Part shown: one piece after another, positions 8,407 through 18,100 of the stretch
How the letters are laid out: every line of letters begins with the position of its first letter
Position numbering within the stretch: the first letter of the stretch is position 1
NCBI GenBank assembly: GCA_030706015.1
Contig: JAUZPI010000010.1
Coordinates: 19,164 to 83,163, forward strand
Reading direction: 5' to 3'
DNA length: 64,000 nt
Source of the DNA: Bacillota bacterium
Lineage (GTDB): Bacteria; Bacillota; Clostridia; Clostridiales; Clostridiaceae
The notes under the pieces: model-generated
The model's database searches: none
What the model saw: the letters and a program-made list of their open reading frames with translations, nothing else
Told to the model about the DNA's origin: nothing
Position numbers and translations under genes: made by a program

Positions 8407-9273
8407 ATGGTTAAGGTAAAAATACCAGCAACAACTGCAAATATGGGACCAGGATTTGATACATTAGGAATGGCTCTTAATCTTTATAATGAAATTGAGA
8501 TTACTGAAGATGCTAATGTTGTTAATAGTGAAGATAATTTGGTTTATAAAAGCATGGTAAAGGCTTTTAAAGCTTGTGAATATAAGTATGGTAATTATAA
8601 AATTGAGTTTACAAAATGTGATGTTCCAATGTCTAGAGGGCTAGGAAGCAGTGCTACATGTATAGTAGGTGGTATTATGGCAGCTAATGCTATCATGGGT
8701 AATAAGTTGACGGAAGAGGCAATAATTAATTTAGCTACTGAAATGGAAGGACATCCTGATAATGTGGTTCCGGCTATTGTTGGTGGAATGGCTGTAAGTA
8801 TATATGATGGTGAAAAAGTTGTCTATTCCAAGGTAAATGTACCTGATAATCTAAGATTTGTTGTTATAATTCCTGATTTTGAAGTTAGTACCTCAGCGGC
8901 AAGAAAAGTACTGCCAAAGGATTATTCAAGAAATGATTGTGTGTTTAATGTTTCTCGAGCAGCAATGTTAGTTACTGCACTTAATAATGGCGAAATTGAT
9001 AAAATAAGAACAGCGTTTCAAGATAAGATACATGAACCTTATAGAAAGACTTTAATAAAAAATATAGATGAAGTGTTTTTAAAAGCTAAGGAACTTGGAT
9101 CAGTTGGTGAGTTCATAAGTGGTTCGGGATCAACTCTTATAGCAGTTATCCATAAAGACAATGAAAAATTTATCATTGGCATGAAGAAAGCTTTCAATGA
9201 ATTGCAAATAGGCTGGGCTATAAAAGAATTGAAAACTGACTTAGTTGGAGCGAAGATTTTAATTGAGTCATGA
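8407..9273 (+). CDS. thrB: Homoserine kinase
   Basis: A 288-residue GHMP-family kinase phosphorylating L-homoserine with ATP on the way to threonine. The N-terminus KIPATTANMGPGFDTLGMAL, the glycine-rich phosphate loop PMSRGLGSSATC (about residues 75-86) and the C-terminal GEFISGSGSTLIAVI are the three GHMP motifs. The ATG follows GGGGAG. The neighbours are not hom or thrC; the next gene is an ACT-domain protein 13 bases downstream, so feedback by an amino acid is a plausible theme. Confidence 0.94.
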   Translation: MVKVKIPATTANMGPGFDTLGMALNLYNEIEITEDANVVNSEDNLVYKSMVKAFKACEYKYGNYKIEFTKCDVPMSRGLGSSATCIVGGIMAANAIMGNKLTEEAIINLATEMEGHPDNVVPAIVGGMAVSIYDGEKVVYSKVNVPDNLRFVVIIPDFEVSTSAARKVLPKDYSRNDCVFNVSRAAMLVTALNNGEIDKIRTAFQDKIHEPYRKTLIKNIDEVFLKAKELGSVGEFISGSGSTLIAVIHKDNEKFIIGMKKAFNELQIGWAIKELKTDLVGAKILIES

Positions 9274-9286
9274 GGGAGTGAAATAG

Positions 9287-9724
9287 GTGCCGAATAAATA
9301 TTTATTAATAGATACAGCTATTTTGCCTGAGGTTTTCGAAAAGGTAGTTAAGGTTAAAGCTCTATTAAATTCTAGAGAAGCTACTGATGTAACGGAGGCT
9401 GTTAAAGCTGTTGGTATAAGCAGAAGTTCATATTATAAGTATAAGGATTATGTTTTTACAGTAACTGATGGATTGAAAGAACATAGAGTAACTTTGGGCC
9501 TAACCTTAGGGCACGAGGCAGGCACATTATCAAAAATATTAGATTTTATAGCGGAGCACAAATGTAATATACTAACTATAAATCAGGATATACCGATAAA
9601 TAACCGTGCAAATGTGTCTATAACATTTGATATCGCAAGTATGGATATAGGTATGGAATCATTATTAAATGAAATTAAGTGCATGCATAATGTTATTAAA
9701 GCCGAATTATTGGCTATGGAATAA
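9287..9724 (+). CDS. ACT-domain protein, PheB/UPF0735 family
   Basis: A 145-residue protein with an N-terminal helical part that looks like a helix-turn-helix (TEAVKAVGISRSSYYKYKDYV, about residues 38-58) and a C-terminal ACT domain (about 70-145: RVTLGLTLGHEAGTLSKILDFI, followed by NILTINQDIPI). ACT domains bind amino acids. In Bacillus the relative PheB sits in the hom-thr region and has been called a chorismate mutase homologue, but function is not established from sequence. It starts with GTG 13 bases after thrB and is clearly in the same operon. Confidence 0.85.
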   Translation: MPNKYLLIDTAILPEVFEKVVKVKALLNSREATDVTEAVKAVGISRSSYYKYKDYVFTVTDGLKEHRVTLGLTLGHEAGTLSKILDFIAEHKCNILTINQDIPINNRANVSITFDIASMDIGMESLLNEIKCMHNVIKAELLAME

Positions 9725-9746
9725 TTATTAGTATCAAATGAATACA

Positions 9747-9790
9747 TAAAGCATACTTTTTAATGTAGTTTATTTGGGAGGTATGCTTTA
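9747..9790 (+). promoter_or_regulatory. Hairpin that sequesters the SD and start of the Cys/Met-rich gene
   Basis: TAAAGCATAC (9747-9756) and GTATGCTTTA (9781-9790) form a perfect 10-bp inverted repeat. The right arm directly overlaps the end of the SD GGGAGG (9776-9781) and ends on the A of the ATG at 9790. Folding should mask initiation. Confidence 0.6.
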
Positions 9791-10098
9791 TGGAAAGTCA
9801 ATTCTATAGTAATACAGCATGTCCGCTGATGAAAATGAATTATCTGAAAGCTTGTGATGAGGAAAAGAAACACAAGTCCATGAATTGTGTAGGTATGGAT
9901 AGTTGCGTTATGAAAAATTGTCCATACCTAAAAATGATGAATCAGTATGGAGAGGTGTATAGTACTCAGCCGATGATGTCCAGTATGTTTTATCCAATGT
10001 ATGCTGGAATGATGCCAAATATAGTTGAAGGCAGCAAAATTCGCGAGATATCTATGATAATACCATCTATAGCTGAGAGAGAAGATTTAAATGATTAA
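9790..10098 (+). CDS. Cys- and Met-rich hypothetical protein
   Basis: A 102-residue protein that I do not recognise. It has five cysteines in the first 44 residues (11, 22, 33, 39, 44; spacing C-x10-C-x10-C-x5-C-x4-C) and many methionines, including a YSTQPMMSSMFYPMYAGMMP segment in the middle. There is no signal peptide or membrane segment; the C-terminus is ordinary. The composition would suit a metal-binding or spore-coat-type protein, but this is only inference. It is preceded by an SD-masking hairpin and followed by a strong terminator, so it probably forms a small transcription unit or the tail of thrB-ACT. Confidence 0.7.
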   Translation: MESQFYSNTACPLMKMNYLKACDEEKKHKSMNCVGMDSCVMKNCPYLKMMNQYGEVYSTQPMMSSMFYPMYAGMMPNIVEGSKIREISMIIPSIAEREDLND

Positions 10099-10114
10099 GT
10101 AGAAATGTATTAAA

Positions 10115-10160
10115 ACACAGATAGCCACCCATTCGTTTGGATGGGGTTATCTGTGTTTTT
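10115..10160. terminator. Bidirectional terminator between the Cys/Met gene and pepA
   Basis: The arms ACACAGATAGCC and GGGTTATCTGTGT form a long stem with a small internal irregularity and a T run on the right. On the left AAAA precedes it, giving a T run on the minus strand for pepA. Confidence 0.8.
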
Positions 10161-10171
10161 ATTTATAATAC

Positions 10172-11569
10172 TTAAAATTTCATAAGATAGTTTATTAGAG
10201 TTCTTGTTGGCATTCCCGAAGCTCCTTTACTGTATATATTTGACGCTTTTGAAAAGGAAGAACAGCCTGCAATATCAAGATGAGCAAAATCTGTTCCTTC
10301 TGCAAAGCTCTCAAGGAATAAACCTGCAACTATTGCACCACAGTTAGTACCTGTATTTTTTAAATCAGCACTTGGAGTTTTTAGCTGTTCTAAATAATCA
10401 GGATTATTTGGCATTCTCCAGATGTTTTCTCCTATATCCCTACCTGCGTTTATAATATTGTTCGAAAGAATATCATTATTACACAGCATTCCAATATTAA
10501 TATCACCTAAAAAATTAGCACAGGAACCAGTGAGAGTTGCTACATCAATTATTGTGGTTGCCCCAAGTTCCTTTGCATAAGTAATTGCATCACAAAGTAT
10601 TAGTCTTCCTTCTGCATCGGTAGAGATTACCTGAACAGTTTTTTTGCTATAGGTTGTAATAACATCTCCGGGTTTATAGGCATTTGCTGAAGGCATATTC
10701 TCTACAACCGGTATTAAAGCAAGTATGTTCTTTCTTGGTTTGATATATGATATATACTTCATCGTTCCAAGAATTGAAGCTGCTCCAGCCATGTCCTCAA
10801 TCATGTCCTCCATACCTTTTGAAGGTTTTATAGAGATTCCACCGCTGTCAAAAGTAACACCTTTTCCAATTATTGCAGTAATATTTTTATCTTTGTCATT
10901 ACCCCAATATTGTACAACAATAAGTCTAGGACTTTTTACGCTTCCCTTAGCTACGGAAAGTATTCCGTTCATGCCCATCTGTTCCAATGTAAATTTATCT
11001 TTAATTTCTATTTTTAAATTTCCGTCCTTGGCGATATCCTCAGCCTTTTGACAAAGATATTTTGGTGTAACTATATTTGAAGGCAAATTTACTAGTTCTC
11101 TAACAAAGTTAGTACTGCTACCAAGGTTCAGCCCATCATAAATGGAATTTGCATGAGGTGAAATTATATTTATATTTTTTAATTTTTGTTCTTCAGCTAC
11201 TTTTTTTAATCCCTTAAAGTGATAAAGAGAAATACTGACAGCTTCTCCTAAGGTGAAACCGTAATCCTCCTCAAAATTATCTAGTATATCAAGTTCTTCA
11301 ATAGAATCTTTAATCTTTCTTATGGCTGTACCAATAGAATTAAGGAGAACAATTGAATTGAAATTTTCAATAGTTCCCAAACCAATAACAAATATTTTTT
11401 TATATATGCATTGGCCTAATGTAGTTATATCTTCTATTTCTTTTAACTTACCAGAATTTTCAGAATGGGTTAATATATTTTCTAAATCTTTAGGATAATA
11501 TAGAGAATGATTTTCAAATTTAAAAATTAATAAATTTGAATATAATTTATTATTATTTACACCTATCAC
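10172..11569 (-). CDS. pepA: Leucyl aminopeptidase (M17)
   Basis: A 465-residue cytosolic aminopeptidase of family M17 that removes N-terminal residues using two metal ions. The C-terminal catalytic domain shows GKGVTFDSGGISIKPS with metal and catalytic residues, the signature TDAEGRLILCDAITYA, and DVATLTGSC. The N-terminal 150 residues are the less conserved macro-like domain. The length is slightly shorter than in E. coli. It is a monocistronic gene divergent from the acetyltransferase gene. Confidence 0.93.
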   Translation of the reverse strand: MIGVNNNKLYSNLLIFKFENHSLYYPKDLENILTHSENSGKLKEIEDITTLGQCIYKKIFVIGLGTIENFNSIVLLNSIGTAIRKIKDSIEELDILDNFEEDYGFTLGEAVSISLYHFKGLKKVAEEQKLKNINIISPHANSIYDGLNLGSSTNFVRELVNLPSNIVTPKYLCQKAEDIAKDGNLKIEIKDKFTLEQMGMNGILSVAKGSVKSPRLIVVQYWGNDKDKNITAIIGKGVTFDSGGISIKPSKGMEDMIEDMAGAASILGTMKYISYIKPRKNILALIPVVENMPSANAYKPGDVITTYSKKTVQVISTDAEGRLILCDAITYAKELGATTIIDVATLTGSCANFLGDINIGMLCNNDILSNNIINAGRDIGENIWRMPNNPDYLEQLKTPSADLKNTGTNCGAIVAGLFLESFAEGTDFAHLDIAGCSSFSKASNIYSKGASGMPTRTLINYLMKF

Positions 11570-11743
11570 ATAAACACCTCCAACTCACAATATTAGCATA
11601 TTGCTTATTAAAGGTTTATATACATATCCATAAAATTATTAATATTAGATTTTAATTAGGAGCTTAACTGAATAATGAAAACTTAAAAATTTAAAGGAAA
11701 TTAGAACTTTATGTAGAATTTATTATTTGGTGAGGTGTTAATT

Positions 11744-12253
11744 ATGTTTGATATAAATATGCAATTTAATGATATAGCTATTTCAAGCATAGAGAAAGAA
11801 GATATTAAGGCTATACAGCAGTGGTATAATGATGAAAAGGATTATTTTGATAAAAATGAGAACTATCTAGAAATGGATGAATTATACGAGAGATTCTTGG
11901 AATACTACGTTAGTGAGAGTGAATTTTTCTTAAAAATTAGTAAACATGGAAAACTTATTGGTATTTTTAAAGGTAGGGTGGAATTTAAAAATACCAATAA
12001 GGTATGGATTGCTAGTTTTATCGTTCAACATCAGCATAAAACTAAGGAAGTTCAGGATCTTATTCTAAAAGAAATATTAAATTATTTTTTAAATAACTAT
12101 GGAATAAATGAGTTTTCAACAATGGTAACCTATGCTAATAAGGATATGTTAGAGCTTTGGAAAAATAATGGATTTATGTTAACTAGAATCTCACCAAATT
12201 TTTATAAGCATAATGACAAAAAAGATAATATTATGATACTTGAAAGGGAATAA
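11744..12253 (+). CDS. GNAT-family N-acetyltransferase
   Basis: A 169-residue protein with the GNAT fold: an N-terminal region DIAISSIEKEDIKAIQQWYN, central strands with KLIGIFKGRVEF, and a C-terminal AcCoA-type segment ANKDMLELWKNNGFMLTR, where the N-KNNGF pattern is typical. Substrate unknown. ATG 11744 is chosen because GAGG (11732-11735) is 8 nt upstream; a GTG at 11735 overlaps the SD itself. It is a single gene between two intergenic gaps. Confidence 0.8.
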   Translation: MFDINMQFNDIAISSIEKEDIKAIQQWYNDEKDYFDKNENYLEMDELYERFLEYYVSESEFFLKISKHGKLIGIFKGRVEFKNTNKVWIASFIVQHQHKTKEVQDLILKEILNYFLNNYGINEFSTMVTYANKDMLELWKNNGFMLTRISPNFYKHNDKKDNIMILERE

Positions 12254-12315
12254 TGTTAATTGTCGGCGAAAATGTTCAGAAAATATAGTTTTTTGAAAAA
12301 ATTACTCTTTTATTA

Positions 12316-12356
12316 TTGACACTTTGTTGACAATTAGGGTATTATATTTATATAGT
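12316..12356 (+). promoter_or_regulatory. Overlapping tandem sigma-A promoters of the NlpC/P60 gene
   Basis: Two perfect TTGACA boxes occur 11 bases apart (12316-12321 and 12327-12332). They pair with TATTAT (12340-12345) and TATAGT (12351-12356), each with an 18-base spacer. Expression is probably strong or doubly controlled. Confidence 0.6.
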
Positions 12357-12419
12357 GTCAAATTAAGTTGAAATTTAACGTTATATAAATAAATATTTCT
12401 TATGCTTGGAGGAATTTAG

Positions 12420-13040
12420 GTGAAAAGGGTTAAATGTGTGGCGTTTGCAGCAGTTTTATCACTTGGTATGATAACGATAACATCATATAATTTAAATAAT
12501 GATGCAAAAGCTGATACTTCAGTAGATATGAAACAAACAGTAATTATGAGAACAGCAAATTTATCTGGTGATAAAGTAATTAAAGCTAAAGGATCAGAAA
12601 ATGAAGCTATTCAAGTATCTAGTAGTGCTCAGGGCTCAAATGGTGTAAAGATAACAAGGGGAGGAAGCAGTGCAGGAAATAGTGATGTTATTTCTTATGC
12701 ATATCAATTTATGGGAAAGCCTTATGTTTGGGGAGCAGCAGGTCCTAGTGCTTTTGATTGTTCCGGCTTTACTGCATACGTTTTTAGCAAGTTCGGTATT
12801 CAAATGGATCATTATACAGGTTCTCAATTTGATATGGGAACTGCCGTATCAAAAGATAAATTAGCGGCTGGAGATTTAGTGTTTTTTAATACATATTCAT
12901 CTGTATCCCATGTGGGTATATACATAGGCGGCGGTAATTTTATACATGCATCTTCTGGAAGTCATAAGGTTACTGTAAGTAACTTAAGTGAAAGTTATTA
13001 TAGTCAAAGATATGCAGGGGCTAGAAGAGTGCTTCGCTAG
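12420..13040 (+). CDS. Secreted NlpC/P60 (C40) peptidoglycan hydrolase
   Basis: A 206-residue exported cysteine endopeptidase. The signal peptide covers about residues 1-31 (positively charged start, VAFAAVLSLGMITIT, then DAKA). A Ser/Gly-rich linker leads to the catalytic domain from about residue 85: YQFMGKPYVWGAAGPSAFDC with the catalytic Cys in FDCSGF, then SHVGIYIG with the catalytic His and FIHAS with the third residue. It cleaves stem peptide bonds such as D-Glu-diaminopimelate. There is no SH3 domain. It starts at GTG after GGAGG. Confidence 0.94.
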   Translation: MKRVKCVAFAAVLSLGMITITSYNLNNDAKADTSVDMKQTVIMRTANLSGDKVIKAKGSENEAIQVSSSAQGSNGVKITRGGSSAGNSDVISYAYQFMGKPYVWGAAGPSAFDCSGFTAYVFSKFGIQMDHYTGSQFDMGTAVSKDKLAAGDLVFFNTYSSVSHVGIYIGGGNFIHASSGSHKVTVSNLSESYYSQRYAGARRVLR

Positions 13041-13083
13041 AATATACATATTATATAAGCTACATATTAATACTTTGTAAGTT

Positions 13084-13124
13084 AAGTTCTATAACTTGTT
13101 AATAGTTATGGAACTTTTATTTTT
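13084..13124 (+). terminator. Terminator after the NlpC/P60 gene
   Basis: AAGTTCTATAACT and AGTTATGGAACTT form a 13-bp stem with one G-U pair, followed by TTTATTTTT. Confidence 0.82.
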
Positions 13125-13223
13125 ATATTAGGAAATTAAAAAAATTATTAGTCTAATTAGTATATCCCATTAATATTTATATAATATCACAACCAATATT
13201 AAAATTTTGGGGAGGATAAGAAA

Positions 13224-13919
13224 ATGAGGTATACAAGATATAATCTAAAGAAAAATGATAAAGGTGGATATAGGTTTTTAATAGCACTTGTAATAGTGCT
13301 TTTCCTGTCATTGTTACTAGGCAGTGTTATATCCAATATGTTTTTTGGGAATGGTAAACAAAATGCACAGTTGGTTAAGCAAACTCAGGAAAACAGCAGT
13401 ACAAAGAATGAAACAAAGGCTGACATTGTAAAATTTACTGCTATTCAATGTGGTGTATTTACAAAAAAAGAAAATGTTGACGAATTGCTTGGTACACTAA
13501 ATAAACTTGGCGGAGGTTTTACCGTTAGTGATAATAATAAGTACAGAGTATTATATGGTATTTACAAAGATGATGATAGTCAAAAAACGGTTAAATTTCT
13601 TAGCGACAATAAGGTAGACAGCATGAAAATTTATTTTCAGGTGGATAAAAATGATGAGTGTAATGCTCAGATAGTTGAACTTATAAATGCAATAATTAGT
13701 GTTTTTAACAAATTATCAGAGACTGATATAAAGTCAGTGCAAACAGATAAATTGAAACAGTGGAGTAGTGGGCTGAAGAAAATAGATGGAAGTGGTAAGA
13801 ATATACAGGTGGCAAATGAATTGAAGGATTATATTGATAAACTACCCAAGGAGGTTTCACAAAACAGCGTTATGTCAAACGATATATTTATATATAATGA
13901 ATTAAAAAAGATTAAATAG
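13224..13919 (+). CDS. SPOR-like single-pass membrane protein
   Basis: A 231-residue protein with one N-terminal membrane segment (FLIALVIVLFLSLLLGSVIS, about residues 18-37) and a long extracytoplasmic part. Residues about 70-120 have the layout of a SPOR domain: FTAIQCGVFTKKENVDELLG, then YRVLYGIYKDDDSQKTV. SPOR domains bind denuded glycan strands at the septum. The C-terminal 100 residues are helical and not recognised. The gene stands alone, just upstream of the cell-shape cluster, and a role in wall growth or division is an inference. Confidence 0.75.
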   Translation: MRYTRYNLKKNDKGGYRFLIALVIVLFLSLLLGSVISNMFFGNGKQNAQLVKQTQENSSTKNETKADIVKFTAIQCGVFTKKENVDELLGTLNKLGGGFTVSDNNKYRVLYGIYKDDDSQKTVKFLSDNKVDSMKIYFQVDKNDECNAQIVELINAIISVFNKLSETDIKSVQTDKLKQWSSGLKKIDGSGKNIQVANELKDYIDKLPKEVSQNSVMSNDIFIYNELKKIK

Positions 13920-13950
13920 AGGGGAAGCGAAATTTTTGCTTCTCTTTTTT
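13919..13950 (+). terminator. Terminator after the SPOR-like gene
   Basis: GAGGGGAAGC pairs with GCTTCTCTTT (with G-U pairs) around an A/T loop, followed by a T run. It starts at the stop codon. Confidence 0.75.
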
Positions 13951-14106
13951 GCGTAGAGGATAAGTGCAAGATTTTAGAAAATTCATAATAGAGACTCCAT
14001 TTAAGTAATATTTAAAATTTTTTTAAATAATGGCATATGCACTTGTTTAACTATTTATTAAATGTTACACTATATTAGATATAAGTTTTAGAGTAAGGTG
14101 ATGTGA

Positions 14107-14370
14107 TTGAATGAATCCAAAAACTTAAAGTATTTTGTATTTTTAATTCTAGTTGGAGCAATTAGTGGAACCTTTGCAGGTGATATTCTTGGAAATAGGT
14201 TTTCAACGGTTGCTTTTTTAAAGGACTCATATTCAGTAGGAACCCCTAAACCATTCATACTAGATTTAAAAGTTTTGAGTATAACATTTGGATTAAACTT
14301 TAATATTAATATCATGTCTATAGTAGGTATAATAGTGGCAATAATAATTATAGGGAAAAATAGGAAGTGA
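14107..14370 (+). CDS. DUF4321 small membrane protein
   Basis: An 87-residue protein with two hydrophobic segments (YFVFLILVGAISGTFAGDIL, about residues 9-28, and MSIVGIIVAIIIIGKNRK at the C-terminus). It matches my memory of the clostridial DUF4321 family, which typically precedes maf and the mre genes. Function unknown. The TTG start follows AAGGTG by 6 nt; no ATG is available in frame nearby. It is 4 bases from maf and so in the same operon. Confidence 0.75.
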   Translation: MNESKNLKYFVFLILVGAISGTFAGDILGNRFSTVAFLKDSYSVGTPKPFILDLKVLSITFGLNFNINIMSIVGIIVAIIIIGKNRK

Positions 14371-14374
14371 AATT

Positions 14375-14947
14375 ATGAAATTAATTTTAGCATCTGCTTC
14401 AGCAAGAAGGCAAGAATTACTAAAAAGAATTACAGAGAACTTTAAGATTATAGTAAGCGATTTTGATGAGGATAAGGTAAGTTTTTGCGGGGATTTTCAA
14501 GATTATGTAATAGCTCTTGCTAAGGGTAAAGCTCAGCAGGTTGCTTTAGGGCAAAATGATGAGGCTTTAGTAATTGGCTGCGATACTATCGTAGCAATAA
14601 ATGATAGAGTTCTTGGAAAACCTAAGGATAAGCAAGATGCATATAATATGCTAAAATTATTAAGTGGTAATACTCATAAAGTTTATTCTGGAATAGCAAT
14701 TATAAATACTGCTACCAGCCAAGTACTAACAGATTATGCAGTAACTGAAGTGAAGTTTTCATCAATTTCTGATGAGGAAATTTGGAACTACATCGAAAGT
14801 GGCGATCCAATGGATAAGGCAGGGGCATATGGTATTCAAGGAAAAGCAGCTATTTTTATAGAAGAAATACATGGGTGTTACTACAATGTAGTGGGTCTTC
14901 CTTTAAATAAATTATATAATATGTTAGATTACAAAAACATACACTGA
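14375..14947 (+). CDS. maf: Maf-family nucleotide pyrophosphatase
   Basis: A 190-residue house-cleaning NTP pyrophosphatase related to septum inhibitor Maf. The N-terminal signature LILASASARRQELL and the central VIGCDTIVAINDRVLGKPKD are intact, with the catalytic Asp in GCDT. The C-terminal DKAGAYGIQGKAAIFIEEI is also typical. It probably hydrolyses dTTP/UTP or modified nucleotides. It lies between DUF4321 and radC, as in other Firmicutes. Confidence 0.94.
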   Translation: MKLILASASARRQELLKRITENFKIIVSDFDEDKVSFCGDFQDYVIALAKGKAQQVALGQNDEALVIGCDTIVAINDRVLGKPKDKQDAYNMLKLLSGNTHKVYSGIAIINTATSQVLTDYAVTEVKFSSISDEEIWNYIESGDPMDKAGAYGIQGKAAIFIEEIHGCYYNVVGLPLNKLYNMLDYKNIH

Positions 14948-14989
14948 TTTTATTGGGATGGGGATAAATCTATATAAGGGGAATAATTA

Positions 14990-15676
14990 ATGAATAGGTT
15001 AATGAAAATTATAGATTTACCCGAAAGTGAAAGGCCTAGAGAGAGGTTGTTAAGATATGGCGCAGAAGGAATTTCTAATAGTGAACTTTTAGCCATAGTT
15101 TTAAGAACAGGAAGCAAAAATGAAGACATAATAAGCTTGGCAAATAGGCTTATTACATTAAATAAAGGGTTAAATGGGCTATTGACCGCATCTATAAGTG
15201 AATTGTTAAATATTGACGGCATTGGACCTACTAAGGCGGCTCAGATAATAGCTATCGGGGAATTGTCGAAGAGGTTTAGAACATTTAGGTCTGGAGACGA
15301 ATATAAAATTTCTAGACCAAAGGATGCAGCAGATTTACTGATGGAAGAAATGAGAACTCTTTCAAAAGAGCATCTGAAAGTTATGCTGCTTAATACAAAA
15401 AATAATGTAATAAAGGTTTGTGATGTATCTATGGGCAGCTTGAATTCTTCTATCGTACACCCTAGGGAAGTGTTTTATGAGGCTATTTCAAATCATAGTG
15501 CATCTATTGTTGTGTGTCATAATCATCCCTCGGGAGATCCTTCTCCAAGCAGTGAGGATATTAATGTAACCATAAGGCTTAAGGAGTGTGGAAGGCTCCT
15601 TGGAATTGAATTATTAGATCACATAATAATTGGCAATGGTACTTACATAAGTTTGAAGGAAAAAGGAATTTTGTGA
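14990..15676 (+). CDS. radC: RadC-family JAB1/MPN-type protein
   Basis: A 228-residue protein with an N-terminal helix-hairpin-helix region (ISELLNIDGIGPTKAAQIIA, about residues 66-85) and a C-terminal JAMM/MPN+ domain carrying the zinc motif VCHNHPSGDPSPSSED. Despite the name, a DNA repair role is not established for this family. The genomic position directly before mreB is the same as in Bacillus. The ATG follows AAGGGG. Confidence 0.95.
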   Translation: MNRLMKIIDLPESERPRERLLRYGAEGISNSELLAIVLRTGSKNEDIISLANRLITLNKGLNGLLTASISELLNIDGIGPTKAAQIIAIGELSKRFRTFRSGDEYKISRPKDAADLLMEEMRTLSKEHLKVMLLNTKNNVIKVCDVSMGSLNSSIVHPREVFYEAISNHSASIVVCHNHPSGDPSPSSEDINVTIRLKECGRLLGIELLDHIIIGNGTYISLKEKGIL

Positions 15677-15697
15677 GAGTTTTGAAAGGAGTTTTGA

Positions 15698-16708
<1,011 letters not shown>

Positions 16709-16716
16709 GGCAAAAT

Positions 16717-17574
16717 ATGAAACTATTTAAAAATAAACTGGCAGTAACTGTTATTGTTCTGTCAGTTAGCTTTTTGATACTAATTGGCTACAGTGTAAAG
16801 AGAGAACAGGGTTCAGTTGTTGAAAATGGTGTGGGTGTTACTTTGAATTCCTTTCAAGGAATAATATATAAAGCAGTTAGCGGTGCTAAAGATTCACTTA
16901 GCTTTATTACACATTTTAGTGAAGTGAAAAAAGAAAACGAAGAACTCAAAAAAGAAATTTCAGAAATGAACAGCAAGGTTTCGGCTTATGATACTCTTGA
17001 AAAAGAAAATAAAAACCTTAGAGCGGCCCTTGATTTTAAGGAGCAGCGTTCAGAATTTAATTTTATTGGCTGCGACATAATTGGAAAAAGCGGAAATGAC
17101 GTACTAGATCAATTTACTATAAATAGAGGTAAAAATGATGGAATTGCTATAGGGATGGCAGTAACAACACAAGAAGGGCTTGTGGGCCAAGTTACAGCAG
17201 TTTATGCAAATTACTCAATAGTACAGTCTTTGGCAAATGAAAACATAGAAGTTGGAGCACTTGTTCAAGAAACCAGAGATAGCGGTATTGTTAAAGGATT
17301 TAAGGATAATAATAAAGAATTTCTTGCAAAGATATATTATCTGCCAAGAACATCCAATATACAAAAAGGAAATGTAATTTTGACAGGCGCTGGAACTATA
17401 TATCCAAATAATATTAGAATAGGTGAAGTTATTGATGTTCAGGAAGATAGCGGAAAGGTTATGAAGGTTGCTACCATTAAACCCTTTGTAGATTTTAATA
17501 AGCTTGAGGAAGTTCTCGTAGTTGTACCTAAAAACTATGATGGGCATGAAGTTAAGTATGATGCTAGTAAGTAA
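16717..17574 (+). CDS. mreC: Rod-shape protein MreC
   Basis: A 285-residue bitopic membrane protein linking MreB to the transpeptidases outside the membrane. The N-terminal membrane segment is at about residues 7-26 (LAVTVIVLSVSFLILIGYSV), followed by a coiled coil (EVKKENEELKKEISEMNSKV, extending to about 110) and a beta-rich C-terminal domain with GLVGQVTAVYANYSIVQSL and the late GEVIDVQEDSGKVMK. Translation is probably coupled to mreB because the SD is weak and the gap is short. Confidence 0.94.
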   Translation: MKLFKNKLAVTVIVLSVSFLILIGYSVKREQGSVVENGVGVTLNSFQGIIYKAVSGAKDSLSFITHFSEVKKENEELKKEISEMNSKVSAYDTLEKENKNLRAALDFKEQRSEFNFIGCDIIGKSGNDVLDQFTINRGKNDGIAIGMAVTTQEGLVGQVTAVYANYSIVQSLANENIEVGALVQETRDSGIVKGFKDNNKEFLAKIYYLPRTSNIQKGNVILTGAGTIYPNNIRIGEVIDVQEDSGKVMKVATIKPFVDFNKLEEVLVVVPKNYDGHEVKYDASK

Positions 17575-17595
17575 TTTCTGGGGTGGTAATATGAA

Positions 17596-18087
17596 ATGAA
17601 GAAAAAATTAATGTTAGCTTTTTTATTAATTTTATTTTTAGTGTTGGATAATTCTTTTATACCGTTTTTTGCAGTAAGAGGATATTACCCAAGCCTACTT
17701 TTTGTTTTCGCTATATGCTATTCCATTATAAATGAAGACTGGTCAGGACTTTGGATTGGAATGTTTTCAGGAATGCTTCAAGACTTGTATTTTTTTAAGG
17801 GCTTTGGTGTTAATACTTTCCTAAATATACTTTTATGTGTAACAGCGGCTCAGGTAGGGAAAAGTTTATTTAAAGAAAAGTCATTAATCCCTATAATTAC
17901 AGTATTTATTTTAACAGTAGTTAAGGGGGTAGGCATATTTACAGTTTTATACATGTTGGGAGTATATTCACATATAGAAGTAGCACTATTTAATGGCGTT
18001 TACAATTTAGTTATTGCAGTGATAATGTACAGAAGAGTGTATAATCTATGCCAAAAGCCTTATATGATGAAAACGTGGAAGTTCTAG
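17596..18087 (+). CDS. mreD: Rod-shape protein MreD
   Basis: A 163-residue integral membrane protein with about five hydrophobic segments, from LMLAFLLILFLVLDNSFIPF at the N-terminus to NGVYNLVIAVIMYRRVYNL at the end. The pattern W-SGLWIGMFSGMLQDLYFFK with the acidic residue in a membrane segment is typical. It supports MreC and PBP2 function in the elongasome. The position after mreC confirms the call. Confidence 0.92.
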   Translation: MKKKLMLAFLLILFLVLDNSFIPFFAVRGYYPSLLFVFAICYSIINEDWSGLWIGMFSGMLQDLYFFKGFGVNTFLNILLCVTAAQVGKSLFKEKSLIPIITVFILTVVKGVGIFTVLYMLGVYSHIEVALFNGVYNLVIAVIMYRRVYNLCQKPYMMKTWKF

Positions 18088-18100
18088 GAAGGATGATTAA

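Noticed and set aside
10725..11051. 108-codon frame antisense to pepA
   Set aside because: It mirrors the conserved M17 catalytic region and has no start context.
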